This document shows positions 1 to 10,800 of a DNA stretch of 64,000 bases, one piece after another. The first letter of the stretch is position 1, and each line of letters begins with the position of its first letter. The notes below the pieces were generated by a model. It did no database searches and was not told where the DNA came from. It worked only from the letters and a program-made list of their open reading frames with translations. The DNA lies in NCBI GenBank assembly GCA_036785705.1, contig JAWUZG010000056.1, forward strand, positions 5,891,001 to 5,955,000, read 5' to 3'. A program made the translations under genes and the position numbers. The stretch is from Acanthornis magna. Its lineage: Eukaryota; Chordata; Aves; Passeriformes; Acanthizidae.

Positions 1-744
1 GAGTGTTGGGAAAGAACAAACAAAAAAGCACTTGAGTGGTTCTTTTCCTGTGCAGTAGTGGTTGAAAATGGCTCTTTGGAAAGGTGGGTAAAGATGTTAA
101 TAGAGAGTATATGGTAGATACTAAAAGTAAACAAAATTGCATACTTAAATAAATTTGTATCTTGATTTTGAACATTTCTAATAGGTACCTTAATGGAACT
201 TCAATGGAATTTTGTCTGCAGCTGCATGTAGGTCACAGAATGAAGTTCTTAGAGAGTATACAATAAAACCATGTCTGTCTTCTAGGAGGCCTTCTTTTAG
301 CAAGCCTTTATGTTGCTCTTTCATTATTGAGTAACTCAGTTTAAATAGCTGCAAGAGAAGAAAAATTAATTTCTTAATCTTTCTACTTCACAAGAATTTG
401 CAGAGGCAGTGCATGTAGGTACTTTAAGAGGCAAGGTTGACGGAAACACTTTTTAAGGAGTGAATGATAATGGTATGGGGAAGTGCCGCACAGTTTTTTG
501 GTGATGATTTCTTGATTCTCTATAATTCATTTAAAAAAATTAATTTTTATCTTTGGAGATCACGCATTCCATACATATTTTCCAGCATAACCTCTAACAT
601 TGGGAATTTTAATTTTGTTTCATTAATGTTCTCAAAGATAAACACCAAATATATTTTACATAAATATTATGGGTTTTGATACTCAGTTTGGTCTTTAGAG
701 CAATAATTAATGCATTTTAAACACTGGCGTGTGCTGCTTTTCAG
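1..744 (+). other. CCPG1: CCPG1 intron (3' part)
   Basis: AT-rich sequence upstream of the first visible CCPG1 exon. I see no coding exon, CpG island or recognisable repeat in it. It ends in the acceptor TGCTTTTCAG. The amino-terminal exons of CCPG1, which carry the LC3- and FIP200-binding motifs in mammals, lie outside the window. Confidence 0.6.
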
Positions 745-999
745 TTTTCTCATCTCAGGCCAGCCATGACGAGTCCAGCAGTGATGAAACCAGCAGCCAG
801 TCCAGCCCCACGGTGCGCAAACGCCGCTCCAGGAAGCGTGGGGTGTCGAGCTCGGAGCCCGAGGGGGCGGCACCGGCGGAGCCTGAGCCAGAGCCGCCCC
901 GAGAGGAGCAGCACAAGCGCCAGTTCAGCAGTGGCCTTAACAGGTGCATCATCCTGGCTCTGGTCATTGCCATCAGCATGGGCTTTGGGCACTTCTATG
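745..999 (+). CDS. CCPG1: CCPG1 exon with transmembrane segment
   Basis: Acceptor TGCTTTTCAG at 735-744, donor TATG|GTGAGT at 999/1000. The first two bases finish a codon of the previous exon, then the frame reads [18 protein letters not shown] second AG at 757-758 also looks like an acceptor, but the residues FSSQ before it match mammalian CCPG1, so 745 is preferred. The membrane span is at the 3' end of the exon. Ends one base into a Gly codon. Confidence 0.9.
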
Positions 1000-3900
1000 G
1001 TGAGTTCAGAGAATGACTTGCATAGCAAATGCTGTTTTATTGTGACTCTGATATTTTTTCTTGTTCTCTGCTACCAACCTAAATCTAAAAATGAGAGAAA
1101 GTAACTGCTACTGTATTGGTACAGGGAGGTCCTTCAGCAGTGCGACTGTATTTAACATACAGTACTTCATATAGTAATGTGATAAATAGTAACTTTTCCT
1201 GAGTAGCTCTAGTTTTATATGGAAAAATGGCTTTATAAAAAGACGTGTGATTCAGTTGGAGACTGGGAATATCATACTCATTGGATTTGGTTTTGACTAA
1301 TTGTTAAGGATTGAAATTTTGGCACTTATTTTGAGATTTATAGTAATTTTCACTTGATCCCAATTTTTTTTATTCTTAGGTAAACCTGAAGGTAAGAGCC
1401 ATGAGTGATGTACTGTGGATGCTGTGCCTGCATTCAGAATTACTTTTTAAATCGTGTGTATGTGTACACACACATCCATAAACGTATGCATACTTACATT
1501 ATAAAAATAAAATAATAATCTCAAGAATTGCTAACATATGTGGGATTATAGGAACGACTAATTCAGCCATGCAAACACTCTTTATGCAGCAGCTACAACA
1601 GGGAGTAGTAATTGGTGTGAAAACTGTTTGGTGAACATTGGCATCCTAGAGGCATAGAGGAGCACAGTGACTAGACCAGTCTGTGATAGTGTTTGTGCTG
1701 GGAATTTGGGATTTCAGTTCTGTTAATCACTTCACTATGTTTGGATTGGTGTTAATGATAAATACTATCCTTTAAAAGAACTTGGAGGTGTATGGATGAG
1801 AAATACACTTTGAATATGGACTCTGGGTCGTACCTCTACTAAGAAATTCAGTTCATTCATTGACTCTGTACTTCTAAATAAAAATTGTCATCACTGATGA
1901 CAGTGATGGCAGCATGTTCAGCAGAAAGAAGGCAACTCTGTGTGGCTTTAGTTTTTGCTTCTTCAGGTGAAAGTTCTTCATGGTTATGTGATAACTTGTA
2001 GTGACTTGTGATAAATTGTAGTATTTCTTCTGTTTAACAATACATCTCCCGCTACCTTTAAATACAGAAATAGAACTCTGAATATTCCCCATTGGTTTTA
2101 AAAAATACTTAAAAATTGCTTTTGCCTTCTTTTCTAGAGTCAATTCAAGAGAATCTTTAAAGCAAATATGTAAAAACTACGTCAGTGTTAGGATTTAGAG
2201 ACCATGTCTATAGTTAAGGAATTACCAACCCAGAAGTTGTTCTTGACAAAAAAATTGGTGGCTGGTACAGCGAAGATACTTCTTCTGAAAACCAGGCTGT
2301 CAGCCTTTGTCTGACAATGGAAAAACAGGATATTTGCTTACTCTGCAGCCTTTGCTTATCGATAAGAAGGACAAGACAGGGCCTGCAATACTTGCTGCTT
2401 TGTGAGCAGTGTGTAATAATTGTGTTTCTGCATGAAAATTTAAATACTGTGTTAATACCCTCTTATTCATGTAATTCAATTAACAGTCAAGGTTCTGAAG
2501 TGGCTAATGCATGGATCAGTAGTCTTCCTTTTATCCTGGCTGACTTGCATGTTACTAAAAAAAGTGCAAAGGAGTCACATATATTCTTTCCTGCATAACT
2601 TTTGTTGGTTTGGATCTAATTTATTTCTACATAGTGCTCCAAAATTCCTTTATTTGTTATTAATGAAAAAACAGTGTAGAAGCAAATTTTTGGGTCTGAG
2701 AAATGGTTTATCATTGGAAGAAACTATCTTGCTACAGCTAAATGATTACTGGTAAGGACTGGGCAGAAATGGCAAGGTAGGAACACTTTTGAATTTGCAG
2801 AGAGAATGAAGGTGATGTTTAGGTTCCTCTGTTCCTCTAACTGCTTACTCTAAGTCAGTCTATCAAAAGAAAGGTTTTTATCTTTGTAGGTACAGTGCAG
2901 ATCCAGAAACGGCAGCAGCTGGTGACAAAGACACGTGAATTAAAAGATATGAAAGATGACCTTTACCAGTGCCAACAGGAGCAAGGAGATCAAATGCACC
3001 ACAAAGTGGGGGTAGGTGTGAGCTTAGCTGGAAGTCATTGCGTAAGTCTGTCATTATGTGTCTTTTTTACACAAAGTGATATTAATTTATCACAAGACTC
3101 CATTAAATTTTTGTCTTTATTAAGTTCTTGCAGAGAACTTGCCCCTGAATTCTTGACAAAGGTTTATGTTGATTGAATTTGTTCTCGGAACGTGTTTAAA
3201 CATACTTAGTTTTATGTCTGTAGTCTAGGAGTTATCTGGACACAGAGACTCTGTTTCCCTGTGATATAATGTCAGCTTATCATTAATAAAGACAGCTGAA
3301 GTAGAAAATGCTTTTAAAAACATGTTTAACCTACAGGTTTTGTGAATTTGCTTTCTAAATTTTCAATGGTTATTAATTTTTTAAATACTTAACCTGTACT
3401 TCTCGTTTTTTTACTGTTACATCATCCAGAGAGAAGGTTAGGGAGTGCTTCATATATGCGTGTCTTTCTTTTTTTAAGTTTTCTTTTATGTGGCTGTTAG
3501 CAGCATTTATACATAATTCAGTATGCTCTAGAGCTTGTCAATGATGCCAACAGACTGGGGAGCTCCTTTTGTGTTAGTATATAGTTACATGAACGGGTAT
3601 TTTCAGCAACAAATGTGGTTCAAAATCAGTTTGTGAATTTCTGCCCCAACTGCTGAATGCCTTTGCTTCTGCTAATTTATTTGTGCGATCTGTAAATCCA
3701 GTTTGCGGCACATAAATCAACACGCACATTTTGATTTCCTTTTGTTACTTCATGTGCCCAACTGACAACCCTTCAGCTATTTAAACCAATACAAGTGAGG
3801 GTGATGACCTCTGGCTGGAAAGGGGAGTCTCTCACATGGTCTTTGTTGCCAAGAAAGCGTGTGATAAACAAACTGAACTGAGATAAACAAACCAGCTCTA

Positions 3901-6822
3901 TTTTTGCATCTTGCTGCCCATGTTTCACTGCATCCAAAGTGACAAGTAAGCTCTCTTTGGGCTACCTTGGTTTTTCATCTTTCTAGATAAAATTGTAACA
4001 ATTCTCATTGTAGTATTTTTGCTTGTTTTCTTTGTTTTTGTTTCTTTTAGTCACTCAAGGGAGATCCTGCCACATGTTTGACCTTTACTGAGGTGGAGAA
4101 GAAATCCTTTGATTCTCAAAAAAAAAGTCTTGCTGCAGAAAATCAGCACTTAAGAGAATCTCTAGAGAAGGAAGAAAAAGCTTTGGCCTCACTTCAGGAA
4201 GAATTAAGGAAGCTAAGACAACAAATTAGAAACTTAGAAGATAAAGGTAGTAGCACTGAATCTATTGTAATAGAAAATCAGAAACTAAGGGAGCATTTGG
4301 AAGAGGAAAAGCAAAGAAACAGCAATTTTCTCAGGCAAAAGGAAACACTCTTTGCAGAGGCACAGATGTTAAGGCGAGAATTGGACAAAGAACGCCATGT
4401 TACAGAAGCTCTGAAAAAAGAACTAGAACAATTAAGTTCTCGTCAAACACCTGACAGTGCTAATGATGATGATGAGACATTAAGAGAAAATCAAGAAATA
4501 GAAACTCTGCGAGGAAGACTGGTAGAACTAGAAAAAAAGCTAAACTTTGAACAACAACGTTCTGACTTATGGGAGAAACTGTATGTCGAAGCAAAAGACC
4601 AAACTGAAAAGCAAGAAATTAATGAAAATGGACAAAAGAAAGGTGCTAAAGGGCAAAGCAAGAGTAGAAAGAAATCAAAGGAGACATTTTTTGGTTCAGT
4701 TAAAGAAACTTTTGATGCTATGAAAAATTCCACAAAAGAGTTTGTAAGACACCATAAAGAAAAGATTAAGCAGGCTAAAGAAGCAGTGAAAGAAAACTTG
4801 AAAAAATTCTCTGATTCTGTAAAGTCTACATTCAGACACTTCAAAGATACCACAAAAAACATCTTTGATGAAAAGGAGAAGTCATCAAGCGATAAAAGAT
4901 ACGAGGCAAACAAGAAAGCTCGAACTTTTTACCGAGACCATAACTCCTATGAGAATCTGAAGCACATGCATTACAGGGGACCTCACATGCCAAAAGAATC
5001 CAGAAATGGAAGAAAACATCATTTTACTACATTTGAGAAAGATTCAGATTCCCAGAAATGTGTCAATGATCACTTGTGTAATAGAAAACATCAGTTTGCC
5101 CTGAAGGGCTGCTCTGGCATTTTTGAATGTGCCCATCAAGAATTCATTAGTCTCTTTAACAGAGTTTCAGATCCCATCAGGGTGGATGAATTTAATCGGC
5201 TAATGAGAAAGTATTTGCAACAAGTTGTACATAACTTTCACCACTGGAGAGAACTAGAAAATTTCATCAATAAGTTTTTTCATAATGGATTATTTATACA
5301 CGACCAGATGCTGTTCACTGATTTTGTTAATGATGTCAAGGATTACCTGGAAGATATGAAGGAATACCAAAGTAATAACGAAAAGGTTTTTGACGATTTG
5401 GACAAATATGTCTACAGATACTACTTCCATTATGATAATTCACCCCAGTATGGACCCAGGTTTGTTTCCATGTTTCCTGAACTTGATAACACAATGAATT
5501 TGTTTTTGTGAAGACAACCAATGTCCTTGTTGTAATGGATGGTCTTGGAGTGGATATGTGTATGTATATATGTGCGTATATATACATAAACACACATGTA
5601 TGCTAGAAGACTTTCTGAAGGACTTAGTGGAAATATTAGATTGTGTTACATAAAGTGGATCTGTAGTACCTTTTAGATAAATTTTGTGTGTACATAGCAC
5701 AATCTAATGTTTCTGCTGGGTTCTTTAGAAAACTGAACAGCTCTGATTGCCTCTTTGATGGAATGAATAACTATCTTGGAGCATCAAGTAGGGCTTCCTT
5801 GTCCTTTGCTGAATGAGGTTTTTGAGTGTATTTGAGCAGTCTCTGAGTCCTGTTCTGGCAGATACATTCCCTGCAGGCTTTTCAGGAATTTCACTACTCT
5901 CTTGTAGATGAGTGTAACACTGAGTTAGTCTATATGCCCAGAGCAGAGCTGGTCACACAGCAGGCTTCACTGCAGATCCTGACCCTGACTAAACTTTCTT
6001 CAGACTTGCTCACAATGGCCCTTGGTGTGAATTGCTTCCTACATTCCTTTCCTGGGTCTAAAGGTGTTCTCAGGGCTTTACAGATTTGCACTTTTTTTGT
6101 ATATAATTTCATGCATTTTACTGCAGCTGGAAGTCTGAATCATTAACTACTTTGGAGTTACTAAATATTACATGAGGTAATACTTTCTTCTATTTGAAGC
6201 TGAACCATGAGGTTACAGTCCTATTATCAGCTACCAAGTAGCCTTTTTAATGTGGTTTTGGCAAACACATAAGGTTTATGATTTTATTTATAGTCCAAGT
6301 ACATCTTCCTAATTTATTATTAAATGGACTTTATTTTTAAATGGAATACTTAATTTGTGAGAATTTCAGTTTGCAGAAAAATAATTTCAAATTCTTTTAC
6401 TGATAGTGTTATACGGAAGTTTGTGATACAAGCTGCATTTTTAATTTAGAAAGCATTTATATACCATCTTATTGATGATTTAAACAAAAAAATGCCTCCC
6501 CCATTTTGCTTACAAGCTAAAGGACTACTTAAGACTAATTTTGTTTTCAACCAATCTCAGCATGTTAAAAGCTGTTCTTGAAAATGTAATTGTGTTTCAA
6601 AATGCTTTTAGTAGTAATAAGCTTTTGTTTACTCCTTGCAGTCGACCTAAAAGACCTTCTTTTACACAAACTGAAAATTCCAGACATGAAAAACAAGCTC
6701 AGAAGTACCAACACCGTAATAAAAGAGAAGGTAAATGGCATAAACATGGTCGCACTAATGGAAGACACATGGCAAATCTTGAAATAGAATTGGGGCAACT
6801 ACCCTTTGATCCAAAATATTGA
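745..6822 (+). CDS. CCPG1: CCPG1, cell cycle progression 1 / ER-phagy receptor (partial, last four coding exons)
   Basis: CCPG1 is a single-pass ER membrane protein that acts as an autophagy receptor for ER and luminal aggregates; its cytosolic N-terminus (not in the window) binds LC3/GABARAP and FIP200. Visible exons: 745-999, 2890-3005 (or 3011/3017), 4051-5459, 6642-6822, about 650 residues in total. In order they encode an acidic serine-rich cytosolic stretch ([11 protein letters not shown]), a basic patch, the transmembrane segment [19 protein letters not shown], a luminal coiled coil rich in Glu/Lys/Leu, a strongly conserved amphipathic Lys/Phe-rich segment ([16 protein letters not shown] and onward), and a C-terminal globular region. 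The last exon ends LPFDPKY then TGA, as in the long mammalian isoform. Phases agree at every junction except for the choice between three in-frame donors after the second exon. It is convergent with PIGB. Confidence 0.95.
1000..2889 (+). other. CCPG1: CCPG1 intron
   Basis: AT-rich intron with a short TG/CA-rich patch near 1455-1500. No exon or transposon recognised. Ends in TTATCTTTGTAG. Confidence 0.6.
2890..3005 (+). CDS. CCPG1: CCPG1 exon, start of luminal region
   Basis: Two bases complete Gly, then [11 protein letters not shown], the luminal juxtamembrane sequence of CCPG1. Three in-frame donors are possible. Ending at 3005 (AAA|GTGGGG) gives the mammalian length; 3011 (GGG|GTAGGT) adds Val-Gly and fits the donor consensus best; 3017 (GGT|GTGAGC) adds four residues. 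All join in phase 0 to SLKGDPATC of the next exon. Confidence 0.85.
3018..4050 (+). other. CCPG1: CCPG1 intron
   Basis: AT-rich intron ending in a T-rich tract and TTCTTTTAG. I see no other feature in it. Confidence 0.6.
4051..5459 (+). CDS. CCPG1: CCPG1 large luminal exon (coiled coil and C-terminal domain)
   Basis: This 1,409-base exon encodes about 469 residues. The first ~170 form a heptad-like coiled coil. The Lys-rich segment around 4681-4880 is the best conserved part of the family. The rest is a His/Tyr/Phe-rich globular part with few cysteines (around 5059-5130). The donor CCCAG|GTTTGT at 5459/5460 leaves AG, which with the T at 6642 makes Ser and gives YGPSRP, as in the long mammalian isoform. 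Without splicing the frame runs on 17 codons to a stop at 5509-5511. A nine-A run lies in the coding sequence near 4118. Confidence 0.95.
5460..6641 (+). other. CCPG1: CCPG1 last intron / alternative 3' end
   Basis: The first 52 bases extend the preceding reading frame to a TGA at 5509-5511, an alternative C-terminus. A TG/TA-rich simple tract lies at about 5555-5600. The acceptor is CTCCTTGCAG. An ATTAAA near 6320 could serve as a weak polyadenylation signal for the read-through form, but this is inference. Confidence 0.5.
6642..6822 (+). CDS. CCPG1: CCPG1 last coding exon
   Basis: One base finishes a Ser codon, then [18 protein letters not shown] and, further on, [15 protein letters not shown] and LPFDPKY, followed by TGA. 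This basic tail corresponds to the long isoform of mammalian CCPG1 and is well conserved, so the exon is used. Confidence 0.9.
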
Positions 6823-7385
6823 GTAATTTATTGTAAAAATTAAGATTAAAATTCACATACTCTCTGGAAATTAATTGTTTTTCAACAAAACAGCAAGATG
6901 CAAGTTTTTTTTCTGAATAATTTGATTTTTACACATTTTTGTTAACAGGCAGAAGTTAGGCTTTCTAATTTGCATATTCTGTACCGTTGCTTTAACTGTT
7001 CTTTGGAAGTGAAGATAGTTTGGGTGCCAGCAGTATTGTTGCAGAAACTAGGCATGCAATGACCTGTGTATGACAAATATGCTTAATTGCATTCCATTAG
7101 TGTAGTTAAAGCTTGAGCCATGCATAATATACCAACTACTAACTCCAATGTTTGATATACTAACTTCATCTCATCCTTCAAAAAATAGGTCTACATTGTG
7201 GTAATGTATTTGTTAGTGTTTTGTAACCTTATATTTGCTTCCTGTCTTTGGGGGGGTTCAAGAGCCTGTTGAATTGTGAAGAATTTGCTGTGCTGCATTC
7301 TAATCAGCGTGCTGATTTAAACACTTGAAATGTCTTGCATATCTGCACATTGTAGAAGAAAAATAAAGAGACATTGTGGGTAAAA
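6823..7385 (+). other. CCPG1: CCPG1 3' UTR
   Basis: AT-rich trailer from the stop codon to the AATAAA at 7362-7367 and a presumed cleavage site 10-25 bases further. Its last bases overlap the 3' end of PIGB on the opposite strand. Confidence 0.65.
7362..7367 (+). terminator. CCPG1: CCPG1 polyadenylation signal
   Basis: AATAAA about 540 bases after the stop codon and the first canonical hexamer found in the trailer. A GT-rich stretch follows at 7374-7380. Confidence 0.6.
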
Positions 7386-7731
7386 GTCTTTATTTATAAA
7401 ACAAACTTAGCATAGCTGTACAGTTCTATAAAAATGGTCCAGTCTTGTCTATTTTTAAGTATTCCTATGGTAACTTTGGTCCTCCCAGTATTTTCTAGTG
7501 TTGTAACATAGGTCAATAACCCCACTCTGCCCTACTGCTATGGAAGTTGCCTTCAGCAGGAGGTTTTTGTGTTTCCAGGCAGCCAGTGGCTGCCTACCTA
7601 ATGGGACTTCCCATTTGACTTGCCCAGTTTCAGACTCACCACTCTCTCCTTTCTGAAGTACAAGGTTTTCTAAGCATAGCTACTGCTATGCAAAACTGAT
7701 CTCAGTAGGTCTGAGGTCTAGAAACTGATCT
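7375..7731 (-). other. PIGB: PIGB 3' UTR
   Basis: Minus-strand trailer between the PIGB stop codon (7732-7734) and the AATAAA at 7394-7389. No repeat recognised. Confidence 0.55.
7389..7394 (-). terminator. PIGB: PIGB polyadenylation signal
   Basis: TTTATT on the plus strand, AATAAA on the minus strand, about 340 bases after the PIGB stop. It lies only 22 bases from the CCPG1 signal on the other strand, so the two mature 3' ends should overlap. Confidence 0.6.
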
Positions 7732-7863
7732 TCAGGGATGATCCATTTCAGTTTTTCTCCTGTAGACGTGGATGTGGCTTCCAACTCGTCCTTGAGGTAC
7801 ATGAGTGTGAAAGACAGTGGCTGTGTTCTCATAGCCCCTTAAAGCTAGAAATGATGATATTTC
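7732..7863 (-). CDS. PIGB: PIGB exon 12 (C-terminus)
   Basis: Acceptor ATTTACAG before 7863, phase 0. Encodes [33 protein letters not shown] and a short basic tail, ending in TGA at 7734-7732. Confidence 0.92.
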   Translation of the reverse strand, partial: EISSFLALRGYENTATVFHTHVPQGRVGSHIHVYRRKTEMDHP

Positions 7864-10800
7864 CTGTAAATGAACATACATTAATTTCCACAGTAAGAAA
7901 ATACAGCTGGAAGCATAAGAATAGTGTTCCAAAGCCTCCTGAAAACCATCAATTCAACTGTCCCTGGGAAGCTTTATCCTTTATTTTAGGAAAGCCTCCT
8001 AGAAAAAGAAGTACCTATCCTGTTTGATCCTGTCCGGAATGGATATTCACCAGATACCGTTGCTTGAATGCATGGACTTCATTAAAGATTTGAGGGGGTA
8101 AAAGGTACTGTGACTGCAGGTGTTTTTGCTTTTCATTGTTGCTTACTTAAAAGTGCAATTTCTGGGAACAGATGGCACATTTGTTTTAATATGGATTGAG
8201 AAGAATTCCATAAAACATTACTGTGTGGTGGGTAGAATTCGCACAGAGGAGAGGGCATATGTGACCATTAAATATCTATCACTGGAATTATATCAATATT
8301 CTTATTATGGACTAGAGGGTTAATTTTTAATTTGTGTTTTAAAAAGTTGTGGCCAAAAATTTTCAAAAATTTTAACTGTAACTCTTCCCTAACTTATTTT
8401 GTAACTTTTCCTCAGAAGTAGCTTGTTTCATCTTACAGTTACCTTACCTGTTCAAGCACATTGAAGAGGATCAAGTGACTGGGTAATAATGTGTCATTGT
8501 AAAACTCCTTATTCAGCCAGCCAAGTGGGTTAGAGTAAAACACATCGGCTTCATCAATGTAGCTCTCATTGCCAGTTAGGTTTGGGGGACACTGAAGAAA
8601 TCTCATTTTTAGAGGACAGTGAACATGACTAGGGAGAAAAACAAAAATACACATTTCATAAGCTGACCAGTATCTGAGATTGGAAATGACTCATCACTTT
8701 GAAAGATACCTCAGTCAAAACCAAAATGGATTCGATTTTTTCCCTCAGAGTACTATTTTCTTCCCTTCATTACTTCATATGAAAGCTAAGTAGAACAAGC
8801 AGATTCAGCTCCAAACTGCTGGGACTGCATTGGTAGCAGATCATAGAAAACGCATTTATCTTAATAAAAATACCATCTGCACAAGATCAGTTTCTTAAAA
8901 AGATACTTTTCCATATCAGCCTCACTATTTATATCTGCTTTAACATTTTGTTTACTTGCCAGGATCTACTGCAAACCTTTTGGAATAGTGACCTCAGTCA
9001 CTGTATGTTGTAATTACACTTCTTTACTGCTTAGCAGCAGAAGGTAAAGTTAATACATCTTGATTGTAACAATTAGTGTTTAGTTTTGCTACAAAAGTTA
9101 CCATAATGAAGCAGTGTGACATACTTGGTGAAGTCATTACACTTACTGCATATCCTCATACAAAGCTATTTTACAAAAATGAATGAAGCTCAGATGCTGA
9201 ATTTTATTCTGTGGTATAAGCATTTGGCTTATGTCCCCTATTCACTCTGTATTAACTGTATGAAAAATCAAAATTCTTCCTGTATACATTTCTCTATCTC
9301 AATTTATTAACCTTTGGAAAAAAGAAATCTTGATTTCTGATTAAGTGTTTGGATTTTAACGTAGTGCACTGTTAACTCTTTGAATACCTGTAAAATGGAG
9401 TAGAGTGGCACGGCATCAGGATGAAGACAAAAGCTTGTGACTGGTGAGAGTTATGGCAGAGCTGCTGGATGTGGCTCATGACATCCAGAGTGCCTCGCTG
9501 GTGAACCAAGCCTGTGTACAGGGCTGGGAGTAGATTGGAGAAGAGCAGGAAACTTGCTGCAGATTTCTTCCATGCTTTCAGGTGTTTCAAAGAATATCCT
9601 GTAGAAACATTTAAATTTGGGAGATAAACAATTCTCACATTTTTGAAAGTACCCTAATATAGTGGCAAACCATTGCTCAGTCAATAACAATACTTTGCTT
9701 TGAGATACTTTACTACAGTGTATTTTGAGTCTTTACTCTTTGAAAGGAGATTCAAAGGTTAGACTTTGCCCTTTTAATTCTTGGATTTAACAAGGTAAAT
9801 CTTAAGCCCACACCTGTCTCCTGAAGTACAGAAATACAATTTCAAAACCAGTACTTTGTTTCTTTAATTTCCTGTAGTGAAAAATTGTCCATTCAATAGT
9901 TTGGATGAATGATATATGGCAACTTACTGATGTGCTCTGATTCATGCAACTCCAAGTAGAGCCAGAATAAATGGTAACTACGTATGCATGGCTGTGGTAT
10001 TCTTTTTCTCCAAAATGCTGAAAACTACAGTGTTCCTTTACTGTTATTAAATTTTGAGCTGCAGTCCTTGGAAAAGCATACTCCTCCATTTTTTTTTCCA
10101 TTTCCAATTGCTGCCCCTTTCCCCAACTTTCCTTGAAGGAGCTAATAATGGGAAAAGGCATTTCTCCTGGTGGGACATCATTGCTGAAGCCCCCTTCTCA
10201 CAACCACAGCTTAGGTAAGATGGCACAGACAATGAACAAGGCAAAGACAAAAGTTTCATGTTGCAGACAGTCTGAAAACCCTTTTCAAGTCATGTGCTTG
10301 TCATTATCAGGAGAAAAATATTTTATGTAGCTTTGTGACACCTGTACTGAATCACAGAAAACAAATAGAAGGCATGTTCCAGAAATCAATAACAAGCAAA
10401 TTAAGTTAGTCTTCAGTTGGTCAGTTTTTAACAGAGAGCAAAACTATTGAAATAAGATTTACTTCTGTTTAGACTAGCAAAAAGGTTAAAGAAAATTACA
10501 GTGTTTAGTGATTCATCAGTTTTGAACTTGTATTTAAACTGAAGCTATACAGCTTCACGTTCCAGAAGTTTTGATCTTCCTTTGTAACATCTGAATCTAG
10601 GAAAGGGTAGTTTAATTTTTTTCTTGCATAATTAAAGGCATTTGTGAGGCGTATTTGAAAGAACTGTGTGGAAGAATACTATGAAGGAGCCAAAGAACAA
10701 GATTCATTCTAAGGCTGGCATTGCTGAAAAATTAGGAGTCACTGACACAATTGTCATATTTTTGCAGGAGTACTTCTATCCATGCTAAGGATTCTCTGTG

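Noticed and set aside
759..999. CCPG1 exon starting at 759 instead of 745
   Set aside because: The AG at 757-758 is acceptor-like, but the FSSQ codons upstream match mammalian CCPG1 and a better pyrimidine-tract acceptor ends at 744.
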